A DNA stretch of 64,000 nucleotides. Source: Metabacillus mangrovi. Its GTDB lineage: Bacteria > Bacillota > Bacilli > Bacillales > Bacillaceae. The translations under genes and the position numbers were made by a program. Numbering within the stretch: the first letter of the stretch is position 1; each line of letters opens with the position of its first letter. The notes beneath the pieces are model-generated. The model had not been told where the DNA came from, did no database searches, and saw only the letters and a program-made list of their open reading frames with translations. The DNA lies in the NCBI RefSeq assembly GCF_009711125.1, contig NZ_WMIB01000002.1, positions 124,001 through 188,000 of the forward strand, read 5' to 3'. Shown one piece after another: positions 18,193 to 27,652 of the stretch.

Positions 18193-18768
18193 ATGAGAAG
18201 ATCAAAAAGAGACAGACAGCAGCTTTTGCTGGAAACGATCCACGATACTCCTTTTATTACGGATGAAGAACTGGCCGATCGTTTTGACGTGTCGATTCAG
18301 ACGATCCGGCTAGACAGGCTTGAACTGAGCATCCCCGAGCTGCGGGAGCGGATCCGTTCGGTCGCACAGGCTTCTTTGGAAGACGAAGTCCGCTCGCTGC
18401 CGCCTGAAGAAATTATAGGTGATATTATCGACTTGGAGCTCGATCGGAGCGCCATTTCGATTTTTGAAGTAAAAAGAGAACACGTCTTCCGCCGCAATCA
18501 GATTGCACGCGGACATCATCTGTTTGCCCAGGCCAATTCGCTTGCTGTAGCCGTGATCGATGATGAGCTCGCTTTGACAGCCAAAGCGGATATCCGTTTT
18601 ACAAACCAGGTTATGGAGGGCGAGAGGGTAGTTGCAAAAGCCCGTGTGAGCAGTGTGAATCCGGAAAACGGAAGGACGGCTGTTCTAGTGAACAGTTATG
18701 TAGACAACGAGCTGGTCTTTTCAGGAGAATTTGAAATGTACCGCTCCAATCAACCAGAAAAAGGATGA
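18193..18768 (+). CDS. fapR: Fatty acid and phospholipid biosynthesis repressor FapR
   Basis: Malonyl-CoA-responsive repressor of membrane lipid genes. The 191-residue protein has an N-terminal DeoR-like helix-turn-helix ([20 protein letters not shown], about residues 19-38). A C-terminal hot-dog fold follows; [15 protein letters not shown] forms part of the effector site. The start ATG lies after a short A-rich stretch with weak ribosome-binding signal. The gene heads the plsX-fabD-fabG operon and has its own operator upstream, so it is autoregulated. Confidence 0.97.
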   Translation: MRRSKRDRQQLLLETIHDTPFITDEELADRFDVSIQTIRLDRLELSIPELRERIRSVAQASLEDEVRSLPPEEIIGDIIDLELDRSAISIFEVKREHVFRRNQIARGHHLFAQANSLAVAVIDDELALTAKADIRFTNQVMEGERVVAKARVSSVNPENGRTAVLVNSYVDNELVFSGEFEMYRSNQPEKG

Positions 18769-18775
18769 CGTACGG

Positions 18776-19771
18776 ATGAAAATCGCGATTGATGCAATGG
18801 GCGGGGACAATGCTCCCAAAGCCATCTGTGAAGGAGCCGTAAAAGCTGTGGAAGCATTCCCGGATCTTCACATCACCCTGTTCGGCCTGGAATCAGAGAT
18901 CAAAAAATACGTAGATTCGGGCAGCAGCAGGATCAAGATCGTCCATGCGGAAGAGGTCATCGGCGCAGAGGATGAGCCTGTAAAAGCTGTACGGAGAAAA
19001 AAGAACGCTTCAATGGTATTAATGGCGAACGAAGTGAAGGAAGGAAGAGCGGATGCCTGCATTTCTGCTGGCAACACAGGTGCACTCATGACAGCCGGAC
19101 TGTTTATCGTCGGGCGAATCGAGGGCATCGACCGGCCGGCACTTGCTCCAACCCTGCCCACCCTTGACGGGAAAGGGTTTCTTTTCCTGGATGTTGGAGC
19201 GAATGTGGATGCGAAGCCTGAGCACCTTGAGCAGTACGCTATTATGGGTTCCATCTATGCGGAAAAGGTGAGAGGGATTCAATCTCCTTCAGTTGCTCTT
19301 TTAAATATCGGAACAGAAGACAAAAAAGGAAACGAGCTGACAAGACAGGCTTTTGCAAGACTGAAAGAGTCCGGCGTTCATTTTACGGGAAATGTAGAAG
19401 CGCGTGACTTGCTTGATGGTGCAGCAGATGTAGTCGTAACAGATGGCTTTACCGGGAATGTAACATTAAAAACAATTGAAGGCACGGCGTTTTCCGTTTT
19501 TTCCATGCTCAAGACTGCGCTGACAAGCAATCTGCCGTCAAAGCTCGCGGCAGCTGTGCTTAAACCGAAACTGAAAGGCATCCGCAGCCAGCTGGACTAC
19601 TCGGAATACGGAGGAGCGGCACTCTTCGGATTAAATGCGCCTGTCGTAAAAGCGCATGGGTCTTCAGACTCCAACGCAGTATACAACGCCATCCGCCAGA
19701 CGCGCGATATGGTGGAAAACGATTTATCCGGAACAATCAGAGCGGCACTGGCGGAACGCCGGGAAAGCTAA
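18776..19771 (+). CDS. plsX: Phosphate acyltransferase PlsX
   Basis: Converts acyl-ACP to acyl-phosphate, the first step of phosphatidic acid synthesis in Gram-positive bacteria. The 331-residue protein begins [14 protein letters not shown] and has [19 protein letters not shown] and [18 protein letters not shown] precedes ATG 18776 at normal distance; the longer in-frame version reaches back into fapR and is rejected. Part of the FapR regulon. Confidence 0.97.
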   Translation: MKIAIDAMGGDNAPKAICEGAVKAVEAFPDLHITLFGLESEIKKYVDSGSSRIKIVHAEEVIGAEDEPVKAVRRKKNASMVLMANEVKEGRADACISAGNTGALMTAGLFIVGRIEGIDRPALAPTLPTLDGKGFLFLDVGANVDAKPEHLEQYAIMGSIYAEKVRGIQSPSVALLNIGTEDKKGNELTRQAFARLKESGVHFTGNVEARDLLDGAADVVVTDGFTGNVTLKTIEGTAFSVFSMLKTALTSNLPSKLAAAVLKPKLKGIRSQLDYSEYGGAALFGLNAPVVKAHGSSDSNAVYNAIRQTRDMVENDLSGTIRAALAERRES

Positions 19772-19789
19772 CATACGGGAGGGAACACC

Positions 19790-20734
19790 ATGTCAAAAAT
19801 AGCATTCGTTTTTCCGGGGCAGGGGTCCCAGTCAGTTGGGATGGGCCGTGATTTTGCAGAACAGACCGAAGAGGGCAGGGAAATTTTCCGTAAAGCAGAT
19901 GAGGTACTCGGTCTTTCTCTAAGCAAGATCATGCTTGAAGGCCCCCAGGAGGAGTTAACCCTTACATATAATGCCCAGCCGGCACTCGTTACCGCAAGCA
20001 TGGCTGCACTGAAAGGACTTGAGAATGCTGGGATCACGCCGGACTTCACGGCTGGCCACAGTCTGGGAGAATACTCAGCTCTTGCAGCTTCAGGTGTTTT
20101 ACGCTTTGAAGACGCGGTTCTTGCTGTACGGAAACGGGGAGAGTTTATGAATACAGCGGTCCCTTCCGGACAGGGGGCGATGGCAGCCATCATGGGTATG
20201 GAAGCAGCCCAGCTCAAAGGGATTACAGATACCGTTACAGAAGAAGGGCATTCCGTTCAGCTGGCCAACCTGAACTGCCCGGGTCAGATCGTCATCTCCG
20301 GTACCGCAAAAGGGGTAGAGCTTGCTTCATCTAGAGCGAAGGAAGCTGGAGCTAAACGGGCGATCCCGCTGGAAGTCAGCGGCCCGTTCCATTCCGAGCT
20401 GATGAGCCCTGCGGCAGACCTGCTTGCGGAAGTATTGGATGGGATGGAAATACGGGATGCTTCGATTCCTGTAATAGCCAATGTGACTGCACAGCCTGCA
20501 GTGGATGGAACAGAGATCAAGCAGCTGCTCGTTCAGCAGCTGACTTCTCCAGTGCGCTGGGAGGAATCTGTCAGAACGATGATCGAAAACGGAGTCGATA
20601 CGTTTGTTGAGATTGGCCCGGGCAAGGTGCTCTCAGGGCTGATCCGTAAAATTGACCGCAGTGTGAAAACATACTCTGTATCTGATCCGGAATCACTGCA
20701 AGCTGCCATTACTGCGCTTAAGGAGGAAAACTAA
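19790..20734 (+). CDS. fabD: Malonyl-CoA:ACP transacylase
   Basis: Moves malonate from CoA to acyl carrier protein for fatty acid elongation. The 314-residue protein starts [14 protein letters not shown]. The catalytic nucleophile is Ser91 in GHSLGEYSA, with His201 in GPFHSE. GGGAGGG precedes the start. Its stop codon shares a base with the fabG start. Confidence 0.97.
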   Translation: MSKIAFVFPGQGSQSVGMGRDFAEQTEEGREIFRKADEVLGLSLSKIMLEGPQEELTLTYNAQPALVTASMAALKGLENAGITPDFTAGHSLGEYSALAASGVLRFEDAVLAVRKRGEFMNTAVPSGQGAMAAIMGMEAAQLKGITDTVTEEGHSVQLANLNCPGQIVISGTAKGVELASSRAKEAGAKRAIPLEVSGPFHSELMSPAADLLAEVLDGMEIRDASIPVIANVTAQPAVDGTEIKQLLVQQLTSPVRWEESVRTMIENGVDTFVEIGPGKVLSGLIRKIDRSVKTYSVSDPESLQAAITALKEEN

Positions 20735-21474
20735 TGCTTGGAGGCAAAACGGCGCTCGTGACGGGCGCATCAAGAGGGATCGGTCGGGCGGTCGCCATCG
20801 ATCTTGCAAAAAACGGAGCCAATGTGGCTGTAAACTTTGCAGGAAATGAAGATAAAGCAAATGAGACGGCAGAAGAAATCCGGGCACTCGGCAGGGAGGC
20901 TATCGTCATTAAGGCTGACGTATCGGATGCCGAAGCTGTTAAGGAAATGATCGAGCAGGTGATCAGCCGCTTCGGATCCCTTGACATTCTTGTCAACAAT
21001 GCAGGTATCACAAAGGACAATCTGTTGATGAGAATGAAAGAGAACGAATGGGATGCTGTCGTGGACACGAATCTTAAAGGTGTCTTCCTTTGCACAAAGG
21101 CGGCTACAAGGCAGATGATGAAGCAAAGAGCAGGACGCATCATTAATATCACATCGATTGTCGGACAAACCGGCAATGCGGGCCAGGCCAATTATGTTGC
21201 AGCAAAAGCAGGGGTCATCGGCCTTACGAAAACGTCTGCCATGGAGCTCGCTGCCCGGAACATCACCGTAAATGCAGTGGCGCCCGGCTTTATTTCAACA
21301 GATATGACCGGCAAACTGACAGAGGATATAAAAGATGCAATGCTGAAACAGATCCCGCTCGGCGCCTTTGGAGAGGGGCAGGATATCGCTGACGCCGTGA
21401 CATTCCTTGCAAGTGAAAAAAGCCGCTATATAACCGGCCAGACACTGCACGTTAACGGCGGAATGCATATGTAG
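20734..21474 (+). CDS. fabG: 3-oxoacyl-ACP reductase FabG
   Basis: NADPH-dependent reductase of the fatty acid elongation cycle. Short-chain dehydrogenase with [10 protein letters not shown] for cofactor binding, NNAG, and the catalytic Ser141, Tyr154 and Lys158 (YxxxK). Length 246 residues. AAGGAGG lies at the end of fabD, before ATG 20734. Confidence 0.97.
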   Translation: MLGGKTALVTGASRGIGRAVAIDLAKNGANVAVNFAGNEDKANETAEEIRALGREAIVIKADVSDAEAVKEMIEQVISRFGSLDILVNNAGITKDNLLMRMKENEWDAVVDTNLKGVFLCTKAATRQMMKQRAGRIINITSIVGQTGNAGQANYVAAKAGVIGLTKTSAMELAARNITVNAVAPGFISTDMTGKLTEDIKDAMLKQIPLGAFGEGQDIADAVTFLASEKSRYITGQTLHVNGGMHM

Positions 21475-21517
21475 CATTTTTGTGCAAAACAATCTGGTGT
21501 TTTCGCGGCAGATTGTC

Positions 21518-21523
21518 TATAAT
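21518..21523 (+). promoter_or_regulatory. Possible -10 element of the acpP promoter
   Basis: A consensus TATAAT lies 22 bases before acpP. The -35 position (TGGTGT, 17 bases upstream) is a poor match. A separate promoter would allow acpP to be expressed well above fabG. Confidence 0.45.
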
Positions 21524-21544
21524 ACTTGAGGGGAGGTGAATGCA

Positions 21545-21778
21545 ATGGCAGACGTTTTGGATCGCGTAACAAAGATCATCGTTGACCGCCTTGGAGTCGA
21601 TGCTTCCGAAGTGAAAATGGAGTCTTCTTTTAAAGAGGACCTCGGAGCTGATTCCCTGGATGTAGTTGAGCTTGTAATGGAACTTGAAGATGAGTTCGAT
21701 ATGGAGATTTCTGATGAAGATGCAGAGAAAATCGCTACAGTGGGTGACGCTGTTAACTACATACAAAGCCAGCAGTAA
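21545..21778 (+). CDS. acpP: Acyl carrier protein
   Basis: Small acidic carrier of growing acyl chains, 77 residues. Ser37 in GADSLD is the site for the 4'-phosphopantetheine arm. The ATG at 21545 gives the N-terminus MADVLDRV and the same length as B. subtilis AcpA. GGGGAGGTGA precedes it; an in-frame GTG overlaps this signal and is not used. A terminator follows. Confidence 0.98.
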   Translation: MADVLDRVTKIIVDRLGVDASEVKMESSFKEDLGADSLDVVELVMELEDEFDMEISDEDAEKIATVGDAVNYIQSQQ

Positions 21779-21790
21779 TAGTATGTTGAA

Positions 21791-21828
21791 GTCCCGCTGA
21801 ATGACAGCGGGGCTTTCTCCCTTTTTTA
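21791..21828 (+). terminator. Terminator after acpP
   Basis: GTCCCGCTG pairs with CAGCGGGGC (one G-U) around a short loop, then a T-rich run including TTTTTT at 21822. Confidence 0.75.
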
Positions 21829-21873
21829 GAAGGGAGCCAGTCCCTATACGTTTTGGTAATGATGGAGGTAGCT

Positions 21874-22614
21874 ATGCAAAAGCATACACATTATAAAGAG
21901 AGAAAGAACTTTGCCAAAAAGGCGGAAGAATTTAAGAAGTTTCAGCAAAGCATTGGACAAACCTTCCTGAATGAAAAATTGCTCTACCAAGCCTTTACCC
22001 ATTCATCCTATGTGAATGAGCATCGCAAGAAGCCTTATGAAGACAATGAACGCCTTGAATTTCTAGGCGACGCTGTCCTTGAACTGACCGTATCCCAGTT
22101 TCTTTACAGCAAGTATCCGACGATGACAGAGGGAGACCTTACAAAGCTCCGGGCAGCGATCGTATGCGAGCCTTCACTCGTTGCATTTGCGAATGACCTT
22201 TCATTTGGAAACCTTATTCTCCTGGGAAAAGGGGAAGAAATGACAGGAGGCCGGGCAAGGCCTGCGCTGCTTGCAGATGTATTCGAAGCTTTTATCGGTG
22301 CGCTTTATCTGGACAGAGGGCTTGCGCCTGTAGTGGATTTTCTGGACAAGTACGTGTTTCCGAAGGTAAATGAGGGTGCTTTTTCTCATGTGATGGATTT
22401 CAAAAGCCAGCTCCAGGAACTTGTCCAAAGAGATGGCAGAGGACCGCTCGAATACAGGATCCTCTCAGAGAGGGGCCCGGCCCACAGCAGGGAATTTGAA
22501 GCGGTTGTGGCGCTGGAGGGCACGGTGCTCGGAACCGGAAATGGCCGCTCCAAGAAAGAAGCGGAGCAGCATGCAGCCCAGGAAGCCCTTTCCAAAATGC
22601 AAGCAAAGCCGTAA
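21874..22614 (+). CDS. rnc: Ribonuclease III
   Basis: Double-strand-specific endoribonuclease that processes rRNA and scRNA (the SRP RNA). The 246-residue protein has the signature [13 protein letters not shown] with metal-binding acidic residues, [13 protein letters not shown], and a C-terminal double-stranded RNA-binding domain (DFKSQLQE to [12 protein letters not shown]). ATG 21874 follows GGAGGT; the longer in-frame form from 21853 would overlap that site. In B. subtilis it is grouped with smc and ftsY, as here. Confidence 0.96.
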   Translation: MQKHTHYKERKNFAKKAEEFKKFQQSIGQTFLNEKLLYQAFTHSSYVNEHRKKPYEDNERLEFLGDAVLELTVSQFLYSKYPTMTEGDLTKLRAAIVCEPSLVAFANDLSFGNLILLGKGEEMTGGRARPALLADVFEAFIGALYLDRGLAPVVDFLDKYVFPKVNEGAFSHVMDFKSQLQELVQRDGRGPLEYRILSERGPAHSREFEAVVALEGTVLGTGNGRSKKEAEQHAAQEALSKMQAKP

Positions 22615-22624
22615 ACAGCCATCC

Positions 22625-22683
22625 CCGGCCGGCCGGTGCGATCCTCGTGCACGAAATGGATCCGCTGTGCCGGCCCTTTTTTC
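22625..22683 (+). terminator. Terminator after rnc
   Basis: An outer GGCCGG/CCGGCC stem with inner GGATC pairing and a central TCGTGCACGA palindrome is followed by CTTTTTT. An unusually large but plausible rho-independent terminator. Confidence 0.65.
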
Positions 22684-22786
22684 ATTTACAGCAAGATACG
22701 CATAAAGCGGGAGCTGACCGGCGGAAGTTTAACTGAAGAACAGGCTTGAAACCTTGTCAGCCCTTCTATTTTTAATAGAAAGATTG

Positions 22787-22795
22787 TGTTAGAAT
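22787..22795 (+). promoter_or_regulatory. Possible extended -10 promoter of smc
   Basis: TGT precedes TAGAAT, an extended -10 element, about 36 bases before smc. The -35 region (TATTTT) is weak. Confidence 0.35.
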
Positions 22796-22831
22796 ATGTG
22801 TGAATTTAATGATGGCAAGGAGGATCTCTGA

Positions 22832-25800
22832 ATGTTCCTCAAACGATTGGACATAGCAGGATTTAAATCTTTTGCAGATCGGGCAAGCGTCGATTTTGTT
22901 AAAGGTGTGACAGCGGTCGTCGGACCGAACGGGAGCGGGAAAAGCAACATCACCGACGCGGTAAGGTGGGTTCTTGGCGAGCAGTCTGCCAAATCACTCC
23001 GCGGCGGAAAAATGGAAGATATCATTTTTGCCGGAAGCGACTCAAGAAAAGGTGTTAACCTCGCGGAAGTGACTCTTACTCTCGACAATGAAGACCATTT
23101 TCTCCCGATTGATTATCATGAGGTGAGCATCACCCGCAAGGTTTTCCGTTCAGGAGACAGTGAATACTACATCAACAGGCAATCCTGCCGTCTAAAAGAT
23201 ATTGTTGATTTGTTTATGGATTCAGGCCTCGGGAAAGAAGCTTTCTCGATCATCAGCCAGGGTAAAGTAGAAGAAATCCTGAGCAGCAAGGCAGAAGAGC
23301 GCCGCAGCATTTTTGAAGAAGCAGCGGGAGTCCTGAAGTATAAAACGAGGAAGAAGAAAGCAGAGCACAAACTGGCGGAGGCCCGTGATAACCTGAACAG
23401 GGTACAGGATATCCTGCATGAACTTGAAGGACAGGTCGAACCGCTTAAAGTCCAGGCTTCGATCGCGAAAGATTATTTAGAGAAAAAAGAAGAGCTGGAG
23501 CAGATTGAAGTAGCGCTGACCGTTCATGATATTGAAGTGCTTCATGAAAAGTGGACAGGCCTCACAGCTTCAGCGGAAGAAGGCAAGCAGAAAGAAGCGG
23601 AGCTCGCAGCTGTTGTGCGTCAAAAGGAAGAAGCCATCAAAGACAGCCGCAGGCATATATCCGCACTTGATGATACACTTGAGGGCCTTCAGCAGATCCT
23701 GCTTGAGACGAGCGAAGAGCTTGAAAAGCTTGAAGGAAAAAAAGAGCTCCTGAAGGAACGAAGAAAAAATGCGCAGGCAAACAGAGGCCAGCTACAGCAA
23801 AATATCCGGGAAAACAGCGCAAAACTTGAAGTGCTAACAGCTGAACGTGCGTTGGAAGAAGAAAAAGCAGAGCTGCTCTCAGTTGAAATGAAGGCAGCTA
23901 AAAAGCTGTTAAAAGAGAAGCAGACCCTCCTTGACTCCCGCAGCCGAAACGTGGAAGAGGAAATTGAACTGCTTAAAAGCGAATATTTTGAAGTGCTCAA
24001 TCAGCAGACTTCTGCCAAAAATGAAGCAGCTTACATAAAAGATCAGCAAAGAATGCAGTCGGCAAAGCATGAGCGGGCATCTGAGAGCAACAGCAAATAC
24101 CTGCAGGAGCGCGAAAGACTCATCGAGAGGAAGGACTTCCTCCAAAAAGAACTTGCACAGCTCGAAGAAAAGATGGATGCGCAAGTCGTTTCATTCCGCA
24201 AGACCCAAGCCAGACTTGACCAGGAAAAGGACTCGTACGGCAAAAAAGAATCCGCTCTCTATAAAGCCTACCAGTTCCTTCAGCAAACACGCTCCCGCAA
24301 GGAAATGCTGGAAGCGATGCAGGAGGACTATTCAGGATTTTACCAGGGAGTAAAAGAAATCCTGAAGGCAAGAGAGCGCTTCAGCGGCATTCATGGAGCG
24401 GTAGCTGAACTGCTCAGGACGAAAAAAGAATTTGAGACAGCGATTGAGACGGCTCTTGGCGGATCTTCACAGCATATCGTCACGGAAAATGAAGAAACAG
24501 CAAGGAAGGCCATCACCTACTTGAAGCAGAACGCTTACGGACGAGCGACCTTTTTGCCCCTCTCCGTCATTAAGAGCCGGAAGGTCGGATCAGCCGACAA
24601 AATGAGGATCAGCGAGCATCCTTCATTTGTCGGCATCGGTTCAGAGCTGGCTGAATACAGTACCAGCTACCAGCTGGTTATGGAAAACCTCCTCGGTTCT
24701 GTCATCGTTGCTCAGGACCTTAAAGGGGCAAATGAAATGGCCAGACTCCTTCAGTTCCGCTACCGGATCGTTACACTGGACGGTGATGTAGTGAACCCTG
24801 GCGGATCGATGACCGGGGGAGCCCTTAAACAAAAGACTGGCTCCCTGCTCAGCCGGAACCGGGAGACAGAAGCGATTACAGGGCAGCTGAAAGAAATGGA
24901 AGAAAAGACTGAAGCGTTGGAACGCGGGGTCAAAGAATTGAAAGCCTCCATTCAGAATCAGGAACTGCTTGTAGAACAGCTGCGGTCTGAAGGAGAAAAG
25001 ATCCGGAACGAGCTGAATGAAGTCCAGCAGGCAGCAAAAGAAGCTGAGTGGAGCGTTAAAAATGTAAATGACCACTTGACCATTTACGATGCTGAAAAAG
25101 AAGCATCTGATCAGGAAAGGGAGAAGTTTGAGAACCGCCTTCTTGAACTGAACACTCTCATCAGCGGTTCAGCTGAAAAGCTCGAAGAAATGGATAAAGA
25201 GATTAAGAAGATGTCCTCCATTAAACATACCGAGCAGGAATCAAGATCGGGCCTGGAGCAGGAACTGACCGGGCTGAAAATCTCCCTTGCAGGAAAACAG
25301 CAGGCTTTTGAACATGCCTCCGAAAAAGCAGAGCGTCTCCGTTCTGAGACGGATGAAACCGCAAGAAGGCTGAAGGAAGCAAAAGAAGATCTGGAGCTTC
25401 TCGCCACTGAAGTAACTTCTAATACAAGCGGAGAGCATACTCTATCGAGAGCTTCCGCAGAAAAGCTGTCCGAAAAGACGAAAACGATTCAAAGCATCGA
25501 AGAGAAAAAAGCAGAACGCTCAAGCCTCCATGCTGAGCTTGATAAAATGGAACACGATCTGAAAGAAAACACACGTATATACAAGCAGATGTCTGACTGG
25601 CTGAAGGATGAGGAAGTCAGACTTACCCGTCTTGATGTAGAGCTTGATTCGAAGCTGAATCACCTCCGCGAGGAATATCTCCTTACTTTTGAAAGAGCAA
25701 AGGAGCGGTACGAGCTGAAGCTTGAACCGGATGAGGCAAGGAGAAAGGTAAAACTGATCAAGCGGGGGATCGAAGAGCTTGGAACAGTCAATCTCGGCGC

Positions 25801-26398
25801 GATCGATGAATATGAGAGAGTCTCGGAGCGGTATCAGTTCCTTCATGACCAGCGGGAAGACTTAATGGGTGCAAAAGATACGCTTCATCAAATTATTGAT
25901 GAGATGGATACAGAAATGAAGCGGAGGTTCTCCGAAACGTTCCAGGCGATCCGTTCACACTTTGAGACGGTTTTCCAAGCACTGTTTGGCGGTGGACGGG
26001 CTGAGCTCAGGCTCTCGGATCCTTCAGATCTGCTGAACACGGGAGTAGACATTGTAGCGCAGCCCCCTGGCAAAAAGCTGCAGAATCTGAGCCTCCTTTC
26101 AGGCGGAGAAAGAGCGCTGACAGCAATCGCTCTGCTATTTTCGATCTTAAAGGTAAGGCCTGTTCCATTCTGTATCCTGGATGAAGTAGAAGCAGCCCTT
26201 GATGAAGCGAATGTACACCGGTTCGCGCAGTATTTAAAGCGATTCAGCGGACAGACCCAGTTTATTGTCATCACCCACCGCAAAGGCACGATGGAAGAAA
26301 GTGATGTGCTGTACGGCGTAACCATGCAGGAATCCGGGGTATCCAAACTTGTATCCGTAAGGCTTGAGGATTCCAGGGAATTTGCCGAGATGAAGTGA
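22832..26398 (+). CDS. smc: Chromosome segregation ATPase SMC
   Basis: Structural maintenance of chromosomes protein, the core of the bacterial condensin complex with ScpA and ScpB. The 1188-residue protein has Walker A GPNGSGKSN at residues 31-39 and long coiled coils on each side of a hinge at about 510-670. The ABC signature LSGGERAL is near 1089 and Walker B with LDEVEAALD near 1115. Length is almost the same as in B. subtilis. AAGGAGG precedes ATG 22832. The stop overlaps an in-frame ATG of the ftsY frame, so the two are cotranscribed. Confidence 0.97.
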   Translation: MFLKRLDIAGFKSFADRASVDFVKGVTAVVGPNGSGKSNITDAVRWVLGEQSAKSLRGGKMEDIIFAGSDSRKGVNLAEVTLTLDNEDHFLPIDYHEVSITRKVFRSGDSEYYINRQSCRLKDIVDLFMDSGLGKEAFSIISQGKVEEILSSKAEERRSIFEEAAGVLKYKTRKKKAEHKLAEARDNLNRVQDILHELEGQVEPLKVQASIAKDYLEKKEELEQIEVALTVHDIEVLHEKWTGLTASAEEGKQKEAELAAVVRQKEEAIKDSRRHISALDDTLEGLQQILLETSEELEKLEGKKELLKERRKNAQANRGQLQQNIRENSAKLEVLTAERALEEEKAELLSVEMKAAKKLLKEKQTLLDSRSRNVEEEIELLKSEYFEVLNQQTSAKNEAAYIKDQQRMQSAKHERASESNSKYLQERERLIERKDFLQKELAQLEEKMDAQVVSFRKTQARLDQEKDSYGKKESALYKAYQFLQQTRSRKEMLEAMQEDYSGFYQGVKEILKARERFSGIHGAVAELLRTKKEFETAIETALGGSSQHIVTENEETARKAITYLKQNAYGRATFLPLSVIKSRKVGSADKMRISEHPSFVGIGSELAEYSTSYQLVMENLLGSVIVAQDLKGANEMARLLQFRYRIVTLDGDVVNPGGSMTGGALKQKTGSLLSRNRETEAITGQLKEMEEKTEALERGVKELKASIQNQELLVEQLRSEGEKIRNELNEVQQAAKEAEWSVKNVNDHLTIYDAEKEASDQEREKFENRLLELNTLISGSAEKLEEMDKEIKKMSSIKHTEQESRSGLEQELTGLKISLAGKQQAFEHASEKAERLRSETDETARRLKEAKEDLELLATEVTSNTSGEHTLSRASAEKLSEKTKTIQSIEEKKAERSSLHAELDKMEHDLKENTRIYKQMSDWLKDEEVRLTRLDVELDSKLNHLREEYLLTFERAKERYELKLEPDEARRKVKLIKRGIEELGTVNLGAIDEYERVSERYQFLHDQREDLMGAKDTLHQIIDEMDTEMKRRFSETFQAIRSHFETVFQALFGGGRAELRLSDPSDLLNTGVDIVAQPPGKKLQNLSLLSGGERALTAIALLFSILKVRPVPFCILDEVEAALDEANVHRFAQYLKRFSGQTQFIVITHRKGTMEESDVLYGVTMQESGVSKLVSVRLEDSREFAEMK

Positions 26399-26412
26399 AA
26401 GGAAGAGGGAAT

Positions 26413-27396
26413 GTGAGTTTTTTTAAACGGTTAAAAGAAAATTTAACAAAGCAGTCTGATTCAGTATCCAATAAATTCAAAGATGGCCTGACAAAAACGA
26501 GAACCAATTTTTCCAGCCGCGTCAACGAGCTCGTATCAAGATTCAGAAAAGTAGATGAAGAGTTTTTTGAAGAACTTGAAGAGATTCTGATCGGTGCGGA
26601 TGTCGGAGTTGCAACCGTCATGGACCTGATTGATGAGCTCAAGCAGGAGGTCAAACTCCGCAACATCCAGGACCCGGCTGACGTCCGGGACGTAATCTCT
26701 GAAAAACTGGTCGAAATCTATGACAACGGCCAGGAGTCATCCACTTCACTGAATCTTCAGGAAGGCCGTCTGAACGTTATTCTCGTAGTCGGCGTGAATG
26801 GAGTCGGGAAAACGACGACAATCGGCAAGCTTGCCAATAAATTCAAGAGCGAAGGGAAATCCGTCGTACTGGCGGCAGGCGACACATTCCGTGCCGGTGC
26901 CATCGAACAGCTCGAAATATGGGGTGAACGGACAGGAACAGCAGTCATCAAACAATCGGCCGGTTCTGACCCTGCAGCCGTCATGTTCGATGCAGTACAG
27001 GCAGCAAAAGCCAGAAAAGCAGATGTTCTCATCTGTGACACGGCGGGCCGGCTGCAGAATAAAGTCAATCTTATGAACGAACTGGAAAAAGTAAAGCGCG
27101 TGATTGAACGGGAAATTCCGGGAGCCCCCCACGAAGTCCTGTTAGTCCTGGATGCTACTACCGGCCAAAATGCCATGAACCAGGCCAAGCAGTTCTCCCA
27201 GTCGACAAACGTCTCAGGAATCGTCCTCACGAAGCTCGACGGAACCGCAAAAGGCGGAATCGTTCTCGCGATCCGCAATGAACTGGACATCCCGGTCAAA
27301 TTTGTCGGGCTCGGCGAAAAAATTGATGACCTGCAAGTCTTCAACGCCCAGCAATATGTATACGGCCTTTTTGCAGATCTTGTTGAGGAAGCATGA
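26413..27396 (+). CDS. ftsY: Signal recognition particle receptor FtsY
   Basis: GTPase that docks the SRP-ribosome complex at the membrane. The protein begins MSFFKRLKENLTKQ. An N-terminal helical N domain is followed by the G domain: GVNGVGKTTT from residue 127, DTAGRLQ, TKLDG and the closing GLGEK. The GTG at 26413 matches the family N-terminus and follows AGAGGGA; an ATG at 26395 overlapping the smc stop would add six residues and cannot be excluded. A terminator follows, and then the long repeat region that separates it from ylxM-ffh. Confidence 0.95.
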   Translation: MSFFKRLKENLTKQSDSVSNKFKDGLTKTRTNFSSRVNELVSRFRKVDEEFFEELEEILIGADVGVATVMDLIDELKQEVKLRNIQDPADVRDVISEKLVEIYDNGQESSTSLNLQEGRLNVILVVGVNGVGKTTTIGKLANKFKSEGKSVVLAAGDTFRAGAIEQLEIWGERTGTAVIKQSAGSDPAAVMFDAVQAAKARKADVLICDTAGRLQNKVNLMNELEKVKRVIEREIPGAPHEVLLVLDATTGQNAMNQAKQFSQSTNVSGIVLTKLDGTAKGGIVLAIRNELDIPVKFVGLGEKIDDLQVFNAQQYVYGLFADLVEEA

Positions 27397-27404
27397 GGGT
27401 TTAG

Positions 27405-27440
27405 AAAAAAAGAAAGTCCTGCGGGCTTTCTTTTTTTTTT
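27405..27440 (+). terminator. Terminator after ftsY
   Basis: An A-run and AGAAAGTCC pair with GGGCTTTCT and a long T-run around a TGC loop. The T-run of about eleven bases makes this a strong terminator. Confidence 0.9.
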
Positions 27441-27515
27441 GGATGCGGAGTGGGGTGTGGCGGGCGGCGGGCGCGAAATTTGCCGAATTACGGCGTATTT
27501 TGACGGTAAATCGCT

Positions 27516-27610
27516 ATTCGACATTATAATGGAGCTATTCGACATTATAGAGAAGCTAATCGACAAAATAAATGAGCTATTCGACATTGAAGTGAACCAA
27601 TTCGACAAAT
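27516..27610 (+). repeat. Array of five 21-base-spaced (A/T)TCGACA motifs
   Basis: The motif CTATTCGACATT or a variant begins at 27516, 27537, 27558, 27579 and 27600, exactly 21 bases apart. In one frame it spells heptads of the form hydrophobic-x-Asp-hydrophobic-x-x-x, the same pattern as the array at 11118. There is no ribosome-binding site and no stop before the following repeats, so a gene is not supported. Confidence 0.7.
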
Positions 27611-27652
27611 GGAAGGTCTGGAGCTCCGCAGTCATCAAAGCTGGGCAAGCCG

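Noticed and set aside
26757-27638. A 293-residue minus-strand open frame opposite ftsY
   Set aside because: It is the mirror of a well-conserved GTPase gene, has Ser/Arg-rich low-quality sequence and crosses the ftsY terminator.
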